A stretch of 11,486 nucleotides of DNA from DATFWC01 sp045801465 (GTDB taxonomy: Bacteria; Pseudomonadota; Alphaproteobacteria; Rhizobiales; Xanthobacteraceae): NCBI GenBank assembly GCA_045801465.1, contig JBJMSU010000152.1, positions 1 to 11,486 on the forward strand, given 5' to 3'. The notes below the pieces were generated by a model that was not told the DNA's origin, did not search any database, and saw only the letters and a list, made by a program, of their open reading frames with translations. This document shows, one piece after another, positions 1-10,074 of the stretch. Both the position numbers and the translations under genes were made by a program. Numbering within the stretch: the stretch's first letter is position 1; each line of letters begins with the position of its first letter.

Positions 1-218
1 AACACTTCCAAATTATGTTGGAACCAATCTATTCCCGTTTGCCACATGCTACCCCACAATCGAAGCGAGCATAATTGGCTGGGCCACTTTTTGGCAATAA
101 GCTAGATGCACTTCGGTATCCGAACAAACCAATGACAACTAGTGAGGTCAACTCCAGCCAACAATTGCCTGCCCGAGGTAGATCGCCAGCACCCGGTTGC
201 CGAATCCACGCGAAGCAA
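1..218. other. Non-coding stretch downstream of the extensin-like gene
   Basis: No reading frame here resembles a protein, and the open frames that cross it run on as antisense shadows of the extensin-like gene. The base composition looks less GC-rich than the rest of the window. An imperfect inverted repeat (CCAAATTATG near position 8 against CATAATTGG near position 70) is visible, but no T-tract terminator. It could be degraded intergenic sequence or the edge of an inserted segment; the sequence alone does not decide. Confidence 0.4.
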
Positions 219-1838
219 TCAATGATCCTCGAACTCGTCTTCGTCGTTGACCTTGCTGTTGCCCCTGAACCAGCGCGAAACCGATTTTTTGCTGCTGCCG
301 AGCGATCCCGTCGAATAGGGATCGCGTGCCGCATAGGGGTTACGCTGCCCGGCGCGCGCGGCGACCTGGTCGCCCGAGACGGCGGCGGGCTGGCAGATGG
401 TGCGGCGGGAGGCGCGGCGCATCAGGTCGACGTGGATGTGATCCTCATGATGGACGTTGGAGCCCGGCGCCAGCACGGTGTTGAACTGCTGGCAGGCGGT
501 CGCCTGCACGTCGCGCAGAAAGCCCTGCTCTTCCGGCATGCCGCGCCAGCCGTCCTTGACGGTGATGCGACGTCCGTCGGCGAGCGTGAAGGCGGCGATA
601 TCCAGCGCGTTGCCGAACGCGTGCTCGGAAATATGCGCGCTGGGATTGCCGTTCATGCCGCGGCAGGAATAGGCGGAGATCTGCTTGATCTCGACCACCG
701 GCTGGCCGAACCAGCGCACCGCGGCGGGCTGGACGGAAGCCGAGATCCATTGGTCGAGCGCCGATACCATCGGGCAGGCAAGCGTTGCCGCCGGCACCAC
801 CGCCGCCGGCCCGCTCGCCAGCCCCGGCGTTGAAGGTCCGAGTCGCGGAAGCGGTTCGGCATCGTATCCGGGCTGCGCATCATATCTGGGCTGCGACTCG
901 TAGCGACCGGCACCTTGGCTGGGCTGCGGCCCATCGGGATTCTGGCGCGCGCCATACGGCACCGGCGTCCCATAGCGGCGCGGCGCCGGCGTGTAGTACG
1001 GGTCGGGCGGCTGCGTGCGCGGCGGATCGTAAGGTCCCTCGCGCGTCGAGTACGGCCGCGGCGCGTAGCCGGGCTCAGGCAGCGGCGCTCGCGATACGGA
1101 GGAGCGTGGCGCCGGATAGTTCGCCGCGGGAGGCGGATCGGCTTCGTCCTCCTCGTCGGGATCGACTCCCGGCGGCTTGAGCGACAGCGGCGCGCCCGGT
1201 TCGGCCGGATAGGATTGCTGCCGATAGGATTCGCGTGTTTGCGGATAGCCGCCGTCGCTCGGCGCCGCGGCGCGCGGCTGCGGATATGATTGTTGAGGGT
1301 ACGCCTCGCGTGGCTGCGGATAGCCGCCATAGCCAGGCGCCGTCGCCGGGCGCGGCGACGGATAGGACTGCTGCGGATAGGGCTCGCCCGGCTGGGGATA
1401 GGCGCCATAACCCGGGGCTGCGGCCGGCCGCGCCGGCGCGTATTGCGGGATCGGCGCCGGTGGCCTGAGCTCGTCGGCAAAGCCGAGCACCGAGCTCTCC
1501 CCCAGAACCGCGACCTTGAGTGGGAAATCGGCGCCGCAAATGCCGGGGCCGCTGATGGCCGGCAGTTGCGCGAGCACGGGGCTGGGCTTGACCTGGCCGG
1601 ATTGCAGGCAGGCGACCTCCGCGTCGTGCCGCCATGGCTCGCGCTGCTGCGCGAGCCAGCCGCCACCGCATCCGGCGAGCGCCACGAGCACGAAAAAGCC
1701 GACGAGATACAGGAACGGGTTCAGGCGCGCGCGCGCAAATGCGGAACGCGTCCCCGGCTCTTGAGTTGGTCGAGTCTTCGCACGGCCAACCCGACGCCAC
1801 TTCGTCTGACAACGCTGACGCCAAACTCTGCGCAACAT
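219..1838 (-). CDS. Extensin-like family protein, putative zinc-binding peptidoglycan hydrolase with Pro/Tyr/Gln-rich linker
   Basis: This 539-residue protein carries the bacterial extensin-like C-terminal domain. That domain resembles LAS/M15-type D-Ala-D-Ala peptidases, so a role in cleaving cell-wall peptides is inferred. The visible metal-site motif is SEHAFGNALD (His406, Asp413) followed by HEDHIHVD (His467/His469). Residues 41-57 are hydrophobic and end in ALAGC, a lipobox-like sequence with Cys57, after a long basic N-terminus; it is either a lipoprotein or an anchored envelope protein. CGADFPLKVAVLG (101-113) looks like the start of the conserved domain. About 220 residues rich in Pro, Tyr and Gln (125-345) then separate it from the rest, which restarts at ATLACPM (351). 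That insert includes nearly three 26-residue repeats. No other ATG, GTG or TTG lies in frame between codon 2 and the hydrophobic segment, so the first ATG is kept, although its GAGG sits only 1-2 bases upstream. The acidic tail DEDEFEDH ends the protein. It stands alone, divergent from the next gene. Confidence 0.85.
   Translation of the reverse strand: MLRRVWRQRCQTKWRRVGRAKTRPTQEPGTRSAFARARLNPFLYLVGFFVLVALAGCGGGWLAQQREPWRHDAEVACLQSGQVKPSPVLAQLPAISGPGICGADFPLKVAVLGESSVLGFADELRPPAPIPQYAPARPAAAPGYGAYPQPGEPYPQQSYPSPRPATAPGYGGYPQPREAYPQQSYPQPRAAAPSDGGYPQTRESYRQQSYPAEPGAPLSLKPPGVDPDEEDEADPPPAANYPAPRSSVSRAPLPEPGYAPRPYSTREGPYDPPRTQPPDPYYTPAPRRYGTPVPYGARQNPDGPQPSQGAGRYESQPRYDAQPGYDAEPLPRLGPSTPGLASGPAAVVPAATLACPMVSALDQWISASVQPAAVRWFGQPVVEIKQISAYSCRGMNGNPSAHISEHAFGNALDIAAFTLADGRRITVKDGWRGMPEEQGFLRDVQATACQQFNTVLAPGSNVHHEDHIHVDLMRRASRRTICQPAAVSGDQVAARAGQRNPYAARDPYSTGSLGSSKKSVSRWFRGNSKVNDEDEFEDH
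1206..1418 (-). repeat. In-gene tandem repeat, about 2.7 units of 78 bp
   Basis: Inside the extensin-like gene, residues 141-211 are nearly three copies of a 26-residue unit of the form APGYGxYPQPxExYPQQSYP plus a short PRxA spacer. The third copy is degenerate (PSDGGYPQTRESYRQQSYP). The unit length is preserved at the DNA level. It extends a flexible Pro/Tyr-rich linker and is a likely site of length variation between strains. Confidence 0.75.
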
Positions 1839-1845
1839 ACCTCGA

Positions 1846-1860
1846 CAATGCGAGGCATTG
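1846..1860. repeat. Short hairpin in the divergent intergenic region
   Basis: CAATGC-GAG-GCATTG is a perfect 6-bp inverted repeat with a 3-base centre. It lies 8 bases upstream of the extensin-like start in the 155-bp divergent gap. It could be an operator or a 5'-UTR hairpin of the minus-strand gene, or chance. No convincing -35/-10 pair was found for either gene in this gap. Confidence 0.3.
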
Positions 1861-1993
1861 ATTTAACGATCGATCAATGATCGGGGCACGTGAAAACGCC
1901 CATTGCGCAACGAGGTAAATGCCCGGTTACTGTTCGGCAGTCTTGATCCGCGGCATGCTTTGGGGCCACATCGTCGCGCGGAGGCGGGCCAGC

Positions 1994-2227
1994 ATGGACG
2001 GCAAAGCGAAATATATTTTTCCCATCCTGATCACCGCCATCATCGTGTTTGTGGTGAGCGGCGTCGTGACCTGGACCAATATCGGCTTTCGCTTCGATTT
2101 CGTGCGCCGCTGGTTGTCTGCCTTCGCGGTCGGCTGGCCGGTTGCGGCCGTGACGGCCTTCGTGGCGATCCCGTTCGTGCGGCGTGCAACAGCGCGACTG
2201 GTAGCGCTCATCGAGGCAAGGACGTGA
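1994..2227 (+). CDS. DUF2798 family small membrane protein
   Basis: This 77-residue inner-membrane protein has two hydrophobic segments, roughly residues 9-26 and 41-62. Between them is a basic, aromatic loop (FRFDFVRRW), and the end is amphipathic (FVRRATARLVALI). The pattern TNIGF...W..AFAVGWPVA...IPFVRR matches the DUF2798 family, whose biochemical role is unknown. The frame stays open upstream to an ATG at 1919. The start at 1994 is preferred because it has a GAGGCGGG ribosome site just upstream and begins at the family's usual N-terminus. Its TGA shares one base with the ATG of the downstream amidase gene, so the two are very likely translated from one message. Confidence 0.8.
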   Translation: MDGKAKYIFPILITAIIVFVVSGVVTWTNIGFRFDFVRRWLSAFAVGWPVAAVTAFVAIPFVRRATARLVALIEART

Positions 2228-3522
2228 TGCTCTCGGCGCTCGATCTCGCGCGCCGGATCGAAGCCGGCGAGCTCACTCCCGCGGCGGTGATCGACCTGTG
2301 TGCCGCGGCCATTGCGGCGCGCGACGGAGAGATCGGCGCCTTCGTGGCGCTCGACATCGAGGCCGCGCGTCGGCGCGCGACCGACTTCGCCGCGGCGCTC
2401 ACGGCTGGGCCGCTGCGCGGGTTGCCGGTGGGTTTCAAGGACATTTTCGACACGGCCGATTTTCCCACCGAATACGGCTCGCCGATCTACCGCGGCCATC
2501 GTCCGGCGGCGGACGCCGCCGTGGTGGCGATGACGCAGCGGGCCGGCGGCATCGTGCTGGGCAAGACCGCGACCACCGAGCTTGCGCACATGCACCCGAC
2601 GAAGACGCGCAATCCCGTCGACTTGGGCCACACGCCGGGCGGATCGTCTTCCGGCTCCGCCGCAGCGGTTGCGGCCGGTATGCTGCCGCTCGCGTTCGGC
2701 ACCCAGACCGGCGGGTCGGTGATCCGCCCTGCCGCCTTCTGCGGGGTTGCGGGATTCAAGCCCTCGTACAAGCTCATCCCGACCGTCGGCGTGAAGGCCT
2801 TCTCGTGGCACCTCGACACGGTCGGCCTGTTCGCGGCGGGCGTCGCCGACGTCGCCTTCGCGGCGGCGGCGATTACCGGTCGCGACCTGCGGGTCGACCG
2901 CCAGGCGCCGGCGCCGCCGCGCATCGGGCTCATGCGCACGCACCTGTGGGCCGAGGCAAGCGCCGCCATGCAGCGCGCCATCGAGACGGCGGCGAAAGCG
3001 GCGGCCGCCGCCGGCGCCCGCGTCGCGGACTTAGGCCTGCCGCCGATCCTCGAAGATGCCTGGCGCGCCCATCCGACCATTCAGGACTACGAGGCCACTC
3101 GCGCCCTCGCCTTCGAATATGACCGTCACCGCGAGCGCATCGCGCCGGTGACCCGCGAGTTGCTCGATGCCGCGGCTTTCATCACGGCGGAGGCCTATGA
3201 CGCAGCGCGCCGCACGACACGTCTCGCCCGCCAGGGACTGATGGACCTGATGAGTGACTGCGATGTGCTGCTGACGCCATCGGCGCCCGGCGCAGCGCCA
3301 TTGACCTTGAACTCGACCGGATCGGCTGCCTTCAATCGCCTGTGGACCCTGATGGGAACACCCGCCGTGAACGTGCCCGGGCTGAGCGATGCCAACCGGT
3401 TGCCTCTGGGCGTGCAGGTGGTTGGACGCTTCGGCCGTGACCGCGCCACGCTGGAAGCGGCGCTGTTCCTCGAGAAAGCGCTGGCGCAGCACGCGGACGC
3501 TCGGGTTGAGCCGGCACTTTGA
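2227..3522 (+). CDS. Amidase signature family hydrolase
   Basis: This 431-residue enzyme of the amidase signature family hydrolyses a carboxamide bond by a Ser-cisSer-Lys mechanism. The catalytic residues are visible: Lys71 in GFKDIFDT, cis-Ser140 in GGSSSGSAAAV, and nucleophile Ser164 in GTQTGGSVIRPA. Spacings of 69 and 24 residues equal those of malonamidase E2 (62/131/155). GatA also belongs to this family, but no gatB or gatC neighbour is present, so this is a free-standing amidase of unknown substrate. The start at 2227 has AAGGA a few bases upstream and overlaps the DUF2798 stop by one base. The same frame is open back to 1903, but that extension reads antisense-like sequence through the DUF2798 gene and is rejected. 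The coupling to a membrane protein is conspicuous but no functional link is known. Confidence 0.9.
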   Translation: MLSALDLARRIEAGELTPAAVIDLCAAAIAARDGEIGAFVALDIEAARRRATDFAAALTAGPLRGLPVGFKDIFDTADFPTEYGSPIYRGHRPAADAAVVAMTQRAGGIVLGKTATTELAHMHPTKTRNPVDLGHTPGGSSSGSAAAVAAGMLPLAFGTQTGGSVIRPAAFCGVAGFKPSYKLIPTVGVKAFSWHLDTVGLFAAGVADVAFAAAAITGRDLRVDRQAPAPPRIGLMRTHLWAEASAAMQRAIETAAKAAAAAGARVADLGLPPILEDAWRAHPTIQDYEATRALAFEYDRHRERIAPVTRELLDAAAFITAEAYDAARRTTRLARQGLMDLMSDCDVLLTPSAPGAAPLTLNSTGSAAFNRLWTLMGTPAVNVPGLSDANRLPLGVQVVGRFGRDRATLEAALFLEKALAQHADARVEPAL

Positions 3523-3556
3523 GTCGGAGGTCAAGGCATGATGGTATGCCACCGAT

Positions 3557-3578
3557 TTCCCGGCGATTTTTCCGGGAA
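3557..3578. repeat. Hairpin downstream of the amidase gene
   Basis: TTCCCGG and CCGGGAA form a perfect 7-bp stem around an 8-base T-rich loop (CGATTTTT), 35 bases after the amidase stop. There is no T-run after the stem, so it is a weak terminator candidate; it may stabilise the 3' end. Confidence 0.35.
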
Positions 3579-3663
3579 CGGTTCTCCACAATTGACGTTG
3601 CGCTGCGGATAGATTTAACGCATGGGATTCAGTACTTTCGGCGTCCGCGGCCCAGCTTTTTTG

Positions 3664-3692
3664 GCTGTGACGCGGGAACCATCCCGCACAGC
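3664..3692. repeat. Bulged hairpin upstream of the micro-protein gene
   Basis: GCTGTG(ACG)CGGGA-ACCA-TCCCGCACAGC folds into an 11-bp stem with a 3-base bulge and a 4-base loop. A run of six T lies just before it on the plus strand. It lies in the 239-bp gap between the amidase and the micro-protein and ends about 15 bases before a possible promoter. It may be the amidase terminator or part of a non-coding RNA. Confidence 0.35.
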
Positions 3693-3707
3693 AGCACGTT
3701 TCGTTCT

Positions 3708-3735
3708 TTGGGCTGGGACTGCTCTCTGATAGAAT
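3708..3735 (+). promoter_or_regulatory. Possible sigma-70-type promoter for the 29-residue ORF
   Basis: TTGGGC (3708-3713) and TAGAAT (3730-3735) are separated by 16 bases and lie 27 bases before the micro-protein ATG. The -10 box is a good match; the -35 box matches only in its first three bases and its last. The call rests on position and resemblance alone. Confidence 0.35.
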
Positions 3736-3761
3736 TCGGCTATTCAACAGCGAGGAGGCAT

Positions 3762-3851
3762 ATGCCCACGGACCTTGCCATCAAGCTGAATGTGCTCGCG
3801 ATCGGCATGGCGTTCGCCTTCGTGGGCGCCATTCTGTTCGGTGCCTTCTGA
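3762..3851 (+). CDS. 29-residue single-TM micro-protein
   Basis: This ORF encodes 29 residues: a short polar head (MPTDLAIKLN) followed by a continuous hydrophobic stretch (residues 10-29, VLAIGMAFAFVGAILFGAF). That is one transmembrane helix ending at the C-terminus with no cytoplasmic tail. A near-perfect Shine-Dalgarno, GAGGAGG, sits 4 bases before the ATG, and a strong intrinsic terminator follows about 75 bases after the stop. Together these mark it as a translated single-gene unit despite its size. Small tail-less membrane proteins of this kind often bind and tune larger membrane complexes, but no partner is encoded nearby. Standard length cut-offs would miss it. No named family was recognised. 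Confidence 0.65.
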   Translation: MPTDLAIKLNVLAIGMAFAFVGAILFGAF

Positions 3852-3924
3852 GCTCGGGAATTTGTCGAGACCGCCAAGACCCGCGTGCTAGCGTCAGGTT
3901 TGCTGGGACATGGCCAAAGTTGAC

Positions 3925-3954
3925 CGAACACCGGAGAAACCTCTCCGGTGTTCG
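3925..3954 (+). terminator. Intrinsic terminator after the micro-protein gene
   Basis: A perfect 12-bp stem (CGAACACCGGAG / CTCCGGTGTTCG) encloses a 6-base loop (AAACCT) and is followed by TTGCTTTGT, a moderately T-rich tail. It closes the micro-protein unit and insulates the isochorismatase-like gene, which starts 83 bases further on. In the minus direction the stem is not followed by a T-run, so it acts mainly on plus-strand transcripts. Confidence 0.8.
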
Positions 3955-4036
3955 TTGCTTTGTGAGGCCGCGCTTTCAATTCGCTCGTGATAGCACTTGA
4001 ACCGGATGATATGGACGCACCGGCCGAGGAGACCAT

Positions 4037-4636
4037 ATGCGCCCAAAGACGTTGCTGGAGATCGCCGGCGCCAGCGCGCGGCCCGCGCGGCTGCGCGATG
4101 CGGCGATCGTGGTGATCGATGCCCAACAGGAATACGTCGATGGCGTGCTGGCACTGCCCGGGATCGCACCGGCGCTGGACGAGATCGGACGGCTGCTCGC
4201 CCGGGCGCGCGCGATCTCGACGCCCATCATCCATATCGTTCACCACGGCAACCCGGGAGGCCCGTTCGCGCCCGATTCGGCCGGCGCCGAGATCGCCTCT
4301 CCGGCGACTCCCGCGCCCGGAGAGCCCGTCGTGGGCAAGCGGCTGCCCAATGCGTTCGGCTCGACCGACTTGGCCGACCGGCTGCATGCCTTGAAGAAAC
4401 CCGAGATCGTGCTGGTGGGATTCATGACCCACATGTGCGTCGAGGCGACCGCACGCGCGGCCATCGACAACGGGCTCAAAGCAACCGTCATCGCCAGCGC
4501 GACGGCAACCCGCGACCTGCCCGATCCGCTCACCAGCCAGGTCGTGCCGGCGGCGGAAGTCCAGCGCAACGCGCTTGCCGCGCTCGCCGACCGTTTCGCC
4601 ACCATCGTGCCGAACACGGCGGCGGTGGCGGATTGA
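4037..4636 (+). CDS. Isochorismatase-family cysteine hydrolase
   Basis: This is a 199-residue cytosolic enzyme of the cysteine hydrolase fold that includes isochorismatase, nicotinamidase and related amidases. The triad is visible as Asp28 in VVIDAQQEY, Lys101 in VVGKRLPNAF and Cys134 in GFMTHMCVEATARAA. The Cys motif with its MTHMCVE context, and a length near 200, are typical of the broad family. The substrate is not predictable, and neither siderophore nor NAD-salvage genes adjoin it. GAGGAG lies 5 bases before the ATG. The gene follows a terminator and runs toward metH, ending before a palindromic repeat, so it is probably expressed alone. An amidase lies about 500 bp upstream; both hydrolyse amide-type substrates, but they are in separate transcription units. 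Confidence 0.87.
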   Translation: MRPKTLLEIAGASARPARLRDAAIVVIDAQQEYVDGVLALPGIAPALDEIGRLLARARAISTPIIHIVHHGNPGGPFAPDSAGAEIASPATPAPGEPVVGKRLPNAFGSTDLADRLHALKKPEIVLVGFMTHMCVEATARAAIDNGLKATVIASATATRDLPDPLTSQVVPAAEVQRNALAALADRFATIVPNTAAVAD

Positions 4637-4639
4637 TCA

Positions 4640-4774
4640 CGTGTCCCGGGCGCAGCGCAGCACGCAATGGTGCGCTGCAGACCCGGGATCCCGGTTAGCT
4701 AAAAGCAACCTGCCTCCCGCGTCTGCGGTGCATCCCTTCGCTCACGCTTCGTGCTGCACCGCGCGCGGGACACG
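4640..4774. repeat. Palindromic intergenic repeat with two internal hairpins
   Basis: The 135-bp unit is bounded by a perfect 9-bp inverted repeat (CGTGTCCCG at 4640-4648 and CGGGACACG at 4766-4774). Inside it lie GCAGCGCA/TGCGCTGC (4652-4659 and 4671-4678, extended by two CCCGGG blocks) and GCGGTGCA/TGCACCGC (4725-4732 and 4755-4762). The architecture and wording (CGCAGCGCAGCAC...GGTGCGCTGCAGACCCGGGATC) resemble a dispersed repeat I associate with Bradyrhizobium-type genomes. It sits between two convergent genes and could slow transcription from both sides. No protein is encoded. Confidence 0.7.
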
Positions 4775-4791
4775 CGGCTCATAATGATCGG

Positions 4792-8532
<3,741 letters not shown>

Positions 8533-8537
8533 CGCGG

Positions 8538-8933
8538 TTACGCGCTCTTCTCCCTCTCCCCGGTGGGGAGAGGGTCGGGGTGAGGGGGCTCCAAACCATG
8601 TTGATTTAACGTGCCGAGAATCGTCTCGACCACGCCATCCGTATTTGCCAACACGTCGTTGTTCCAGAATCGAAGCACGAGGTATCCCATCGATTCCAAG
8701 ATCCGCGTGCGCGCGATGTCTTGCTCGGCTCGTTCGGTGTGCTGGCCACCATCAAGCTCGACGAGGAGCCGAGCATCGGCACAGATGAAGTCGACAACAT
8801 ATCGATCGATCGGCGCTTGCCTCCGGAATTTCCAACCCGCGAGGCGGCGATCGCGAAGACGAAACCAAAGCACGCGCTCCGCATCAGTCTGATTGCGGCG
8901 CAGTCGTCGGGCAGTGCCGATGTTTTCTTTCAT
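8538..8933 (-). CDS. DUF559 domain protein (Vsr-like endonuclease fold)
   Basis: This 131-residue protein contains the DUF559 domain, related to very-short-patch-repair endonucleases and predicted to be a PD-(D/E)xK-type nuclease. Conserved features seen are the N-terminal ARRLRRNQTDAERVLWFRLR, KFRRQAPIDRYVVDF (Asp48), LLVELDGGQH (Glu59, Asp61, His65) and VLRFWNNDVL. All key positions are present, so it may be active; its function in such genomes is not established. Residues 115-128, including the odd PPHPDPLPTGERE tail, are encoded by a palindromic repeat rather than by the domain. GAGGGG lies just upstream of the ATG. The gene splits metF from metH, which would normally be next to each other, and is bracketed by inverted repeats, suggesting it arrived as a unit. 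It is cotranscribed with the met genes by position. Confidence 0.85.
   Translation of the reverse strand: MKENIGTARRLRRNQTDAERVLWFRLRDRRLAGWKFRRQAPIDRYVVDFICADARLLVELDGGQHTERAEQDIARTRILESMGYLVLRFWNNDVLANTDGVVETILGTLNQHGLEPPHPDPLPTGEREKSA
8550..8589 (+). repeat. Palindromic repeat, copy 1 (left arm of 40-bp inverted pair)
   Basis: CCCTCTCCCC-GGT-GGGGAGAGGG is a perfect 10-bp hairpin (8552-8574), followed by TCGGGGTGAGGGGGC. The reverse complement of copy 3 (9072-9111) matches this segment at 39 of 40 bases, the one difference being in the loop. It overlaps the 3' end of the DUF559 gene and supplies sequence just before the metH start. Confidence 0.85.
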
Positions 8934-8990
8934 TGCTGCCCCTCACCGCACACTGAAGAGAACTCGTGCGCACGCAGCGCCACTCGCTCC

Positions 8991-9042
8991 ACCTCTCCCC
9001 AGCGGGGAGAGGTCGGCGCGCTTGGCGCGCCGGGTGAGGGGG
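8991..9042 (+). repeat. Palindromic repeat, copy 2 with additional hairpin
   Basis: This belongs to the same family and orientation as copy 1: ACCTCTCCCC-AGC-GGGGAGAGGT (8991-9013). It is followed by a second perfect 8-bp hairpin CGGCGCGC-TTG-GCGCGCCG (9014-9032) and the shared end GGGTGAGGGGG. The last 11 bases (9032-9042) can also pair with the start of copy 3 (9073-9083). It lies between metF and the DUF559 gene. Confidence 0.8.
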
Positions 9043-9071
9043 ACAATGTCTTGCCTGATCGCGCGATCCTT

Positions 9072-9111
9072 GCCCCCTCACCCCGACCCTCTCCCCTCCG
9101 GGGAGAGGGAG
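9072..9111 (-). repeat. Palindromic repeat, copy 3 (right arm of 40-bp inverted pair)
   Basis: CCCCCTCACCCCGA precedes CCCTCTCCCC-TCC-GGGGAGAGGG (hairpin at 9087-9109). It is the inverted counterpart of copy 1 with a single mismatch over 40 bases. With copy 1 it bounds a 562-bp segment that carries the whole DUF559 domain. It ends 42 bases downstream of the metF stop. Confidence 0.85.
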
Positions 9112-9153
9112 CGCGCCGAGTTCTTGGTTTCGTCAATGCCAATTCCGCCATCA

Positions 9154-10074
9154 TCATGCCGCCTCGCGTTTCGCTTCCGCGCGCAGGCCGAGCAGGTGGC
9201 AGATGGCGAACACGAGATCGGCGCGGTTCATGGTGTAGAAATGGAAGTCGGTGACGCCCTGATCCACCAGGTCGATCACCTGCTCGGCCGCCACCGCAGC
9301 GGCGATCAGCTTGCGCGTGGCCGGGTCGTCATCGAGGCCGTCGAACCGCTCGGCGAGCCAATCCGGCACCGTGGCGCCGCAGCGGCCGGCGAAGGATTTC
9401 GCCTGCTTGAAGTTCTGCACGGGGAGGATTCCCGGCACGATGGGAATCGTGATGCCGCGCGCCCGCACCCGGTCGAGATAACGGAAATAGCGGTCATTCT
9501 CGAAGAAGAACTGGGTCATGGCGCGGGTCGCGCCGGCGTCCACCTTGGCCGCCAGCATGTCGATATCGGCCTCGACCGAGGCGCTGTCGGGATGCTTCTC
9601 CGGATAGGCCGCGACCGACACCTCGACGTCGGCGATGCGCTTGATCCCGGCGACGAGATCGGCGGCATTGCGGTAGCCGCCGGGATGCGGCGCGTAGCGC
9701 TCGCCGACGCCGCTCGACGGATCGCCGCGCAGCGCCACGATATGGCGCACGCCGGCTTCGCAATAGGCGTGGATCACGGCATCGACGTCCTGGCAGGTGG
9801 CTGCCACGCAGGTGAGATGCGCGGCCGGCGTCAGCGCCGTCTCGTTGACGATGCGCTTGACCGTCGCGTGCGTGCGCTCACGCGTCGAGCCGCCGGCCCC
9901 GTAGGTGACCGAGACGAAGCTCGGGCTGAGCGGCGCGAGGCGGCTGATGGATTCCCACAACGTCTTTTCCATCTCCTCGGTCTTGGGCGGAAAGAACTCG
10001 AACGACACACGGATGCGCCGCGCGCCCTCACCGGTGACGAAGCGGCTCGCGCGGATGTTCGTTGCGGGTTGCAT
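9154..10074 (-). CDS. metF: 5,10-Methylenetetrahydrofolate reductase
   Basis: This 306-residue cytosolic FAD enzyme reduces 5,10-methylene-THF to 5-methyl-THF, the methyl donor for MetH. The family signature is clear: SFEFFPPK near the N-terminus (Glu26 is the expected catalytic acid), SVTYGAGGSTR, HLTCVA, ALRGDP, YPEKHPDS, and MTQFFFENDRYFRYLDR in the FAD/substrate barrel. GILPV follows in the second half. The length is typical of bacterial MetF. The ATG at 10074 overlaps the regulator's TGA by one base and has GGGAGG about 8 bases upstream, so the two are translationally coupled. The frame is open further upstream to 10689, but that part is a shadow of the regulator gene. It is the second gene of the met operon. 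Confidence 0.97.
   Translation of the reverse strand: MQPATNIRASRFVTGEGARRIRVSFEFFPPKTEEMEKTLWESISRLAPLSPSFVSVTYGAGGSTRERTHATVKRIVNETALTPAAHLTCVAATCQDVDAVIHAYCEAGVRHIVALRGDPSSGVGERYAPHPGGYRNAADLVAGIKRIADVEVSVAAYPEKHPDSASVEADIDMLAAKVDAGATRAMTQFFFENDRYFRYLDRVRARGITIPIVPGILPVQNFKQAKSFAGRCGATVPDWLAERFDGLDDDPATRKLIAAAVAAEQVIDLVDQGVTDFHFYTMNRADLVFAICHLLGLRAEAKREAA

Noticed and set aside
1903..2226. Upstream extension of the amidase frame
   Set aside because: It overlaps the DUF2798 gene and shows no amidase similarity; the ATG at 2227 has a ribosome site and gives the normal family length.
2227..3522. gatA, subunit A of the glutamyl-tRNA amidotransferase
   Set aside because: The catalytic triad is common to all amidase-signature enzymes, the protein is shorter than usual GatA, and neither gatB nor gatC is nearby.
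8550..9111. CRISPR array from the recurring palindromes
   Set aside because: There are only three copies, in mixed orientation, with unequal spacing and a gene between them.
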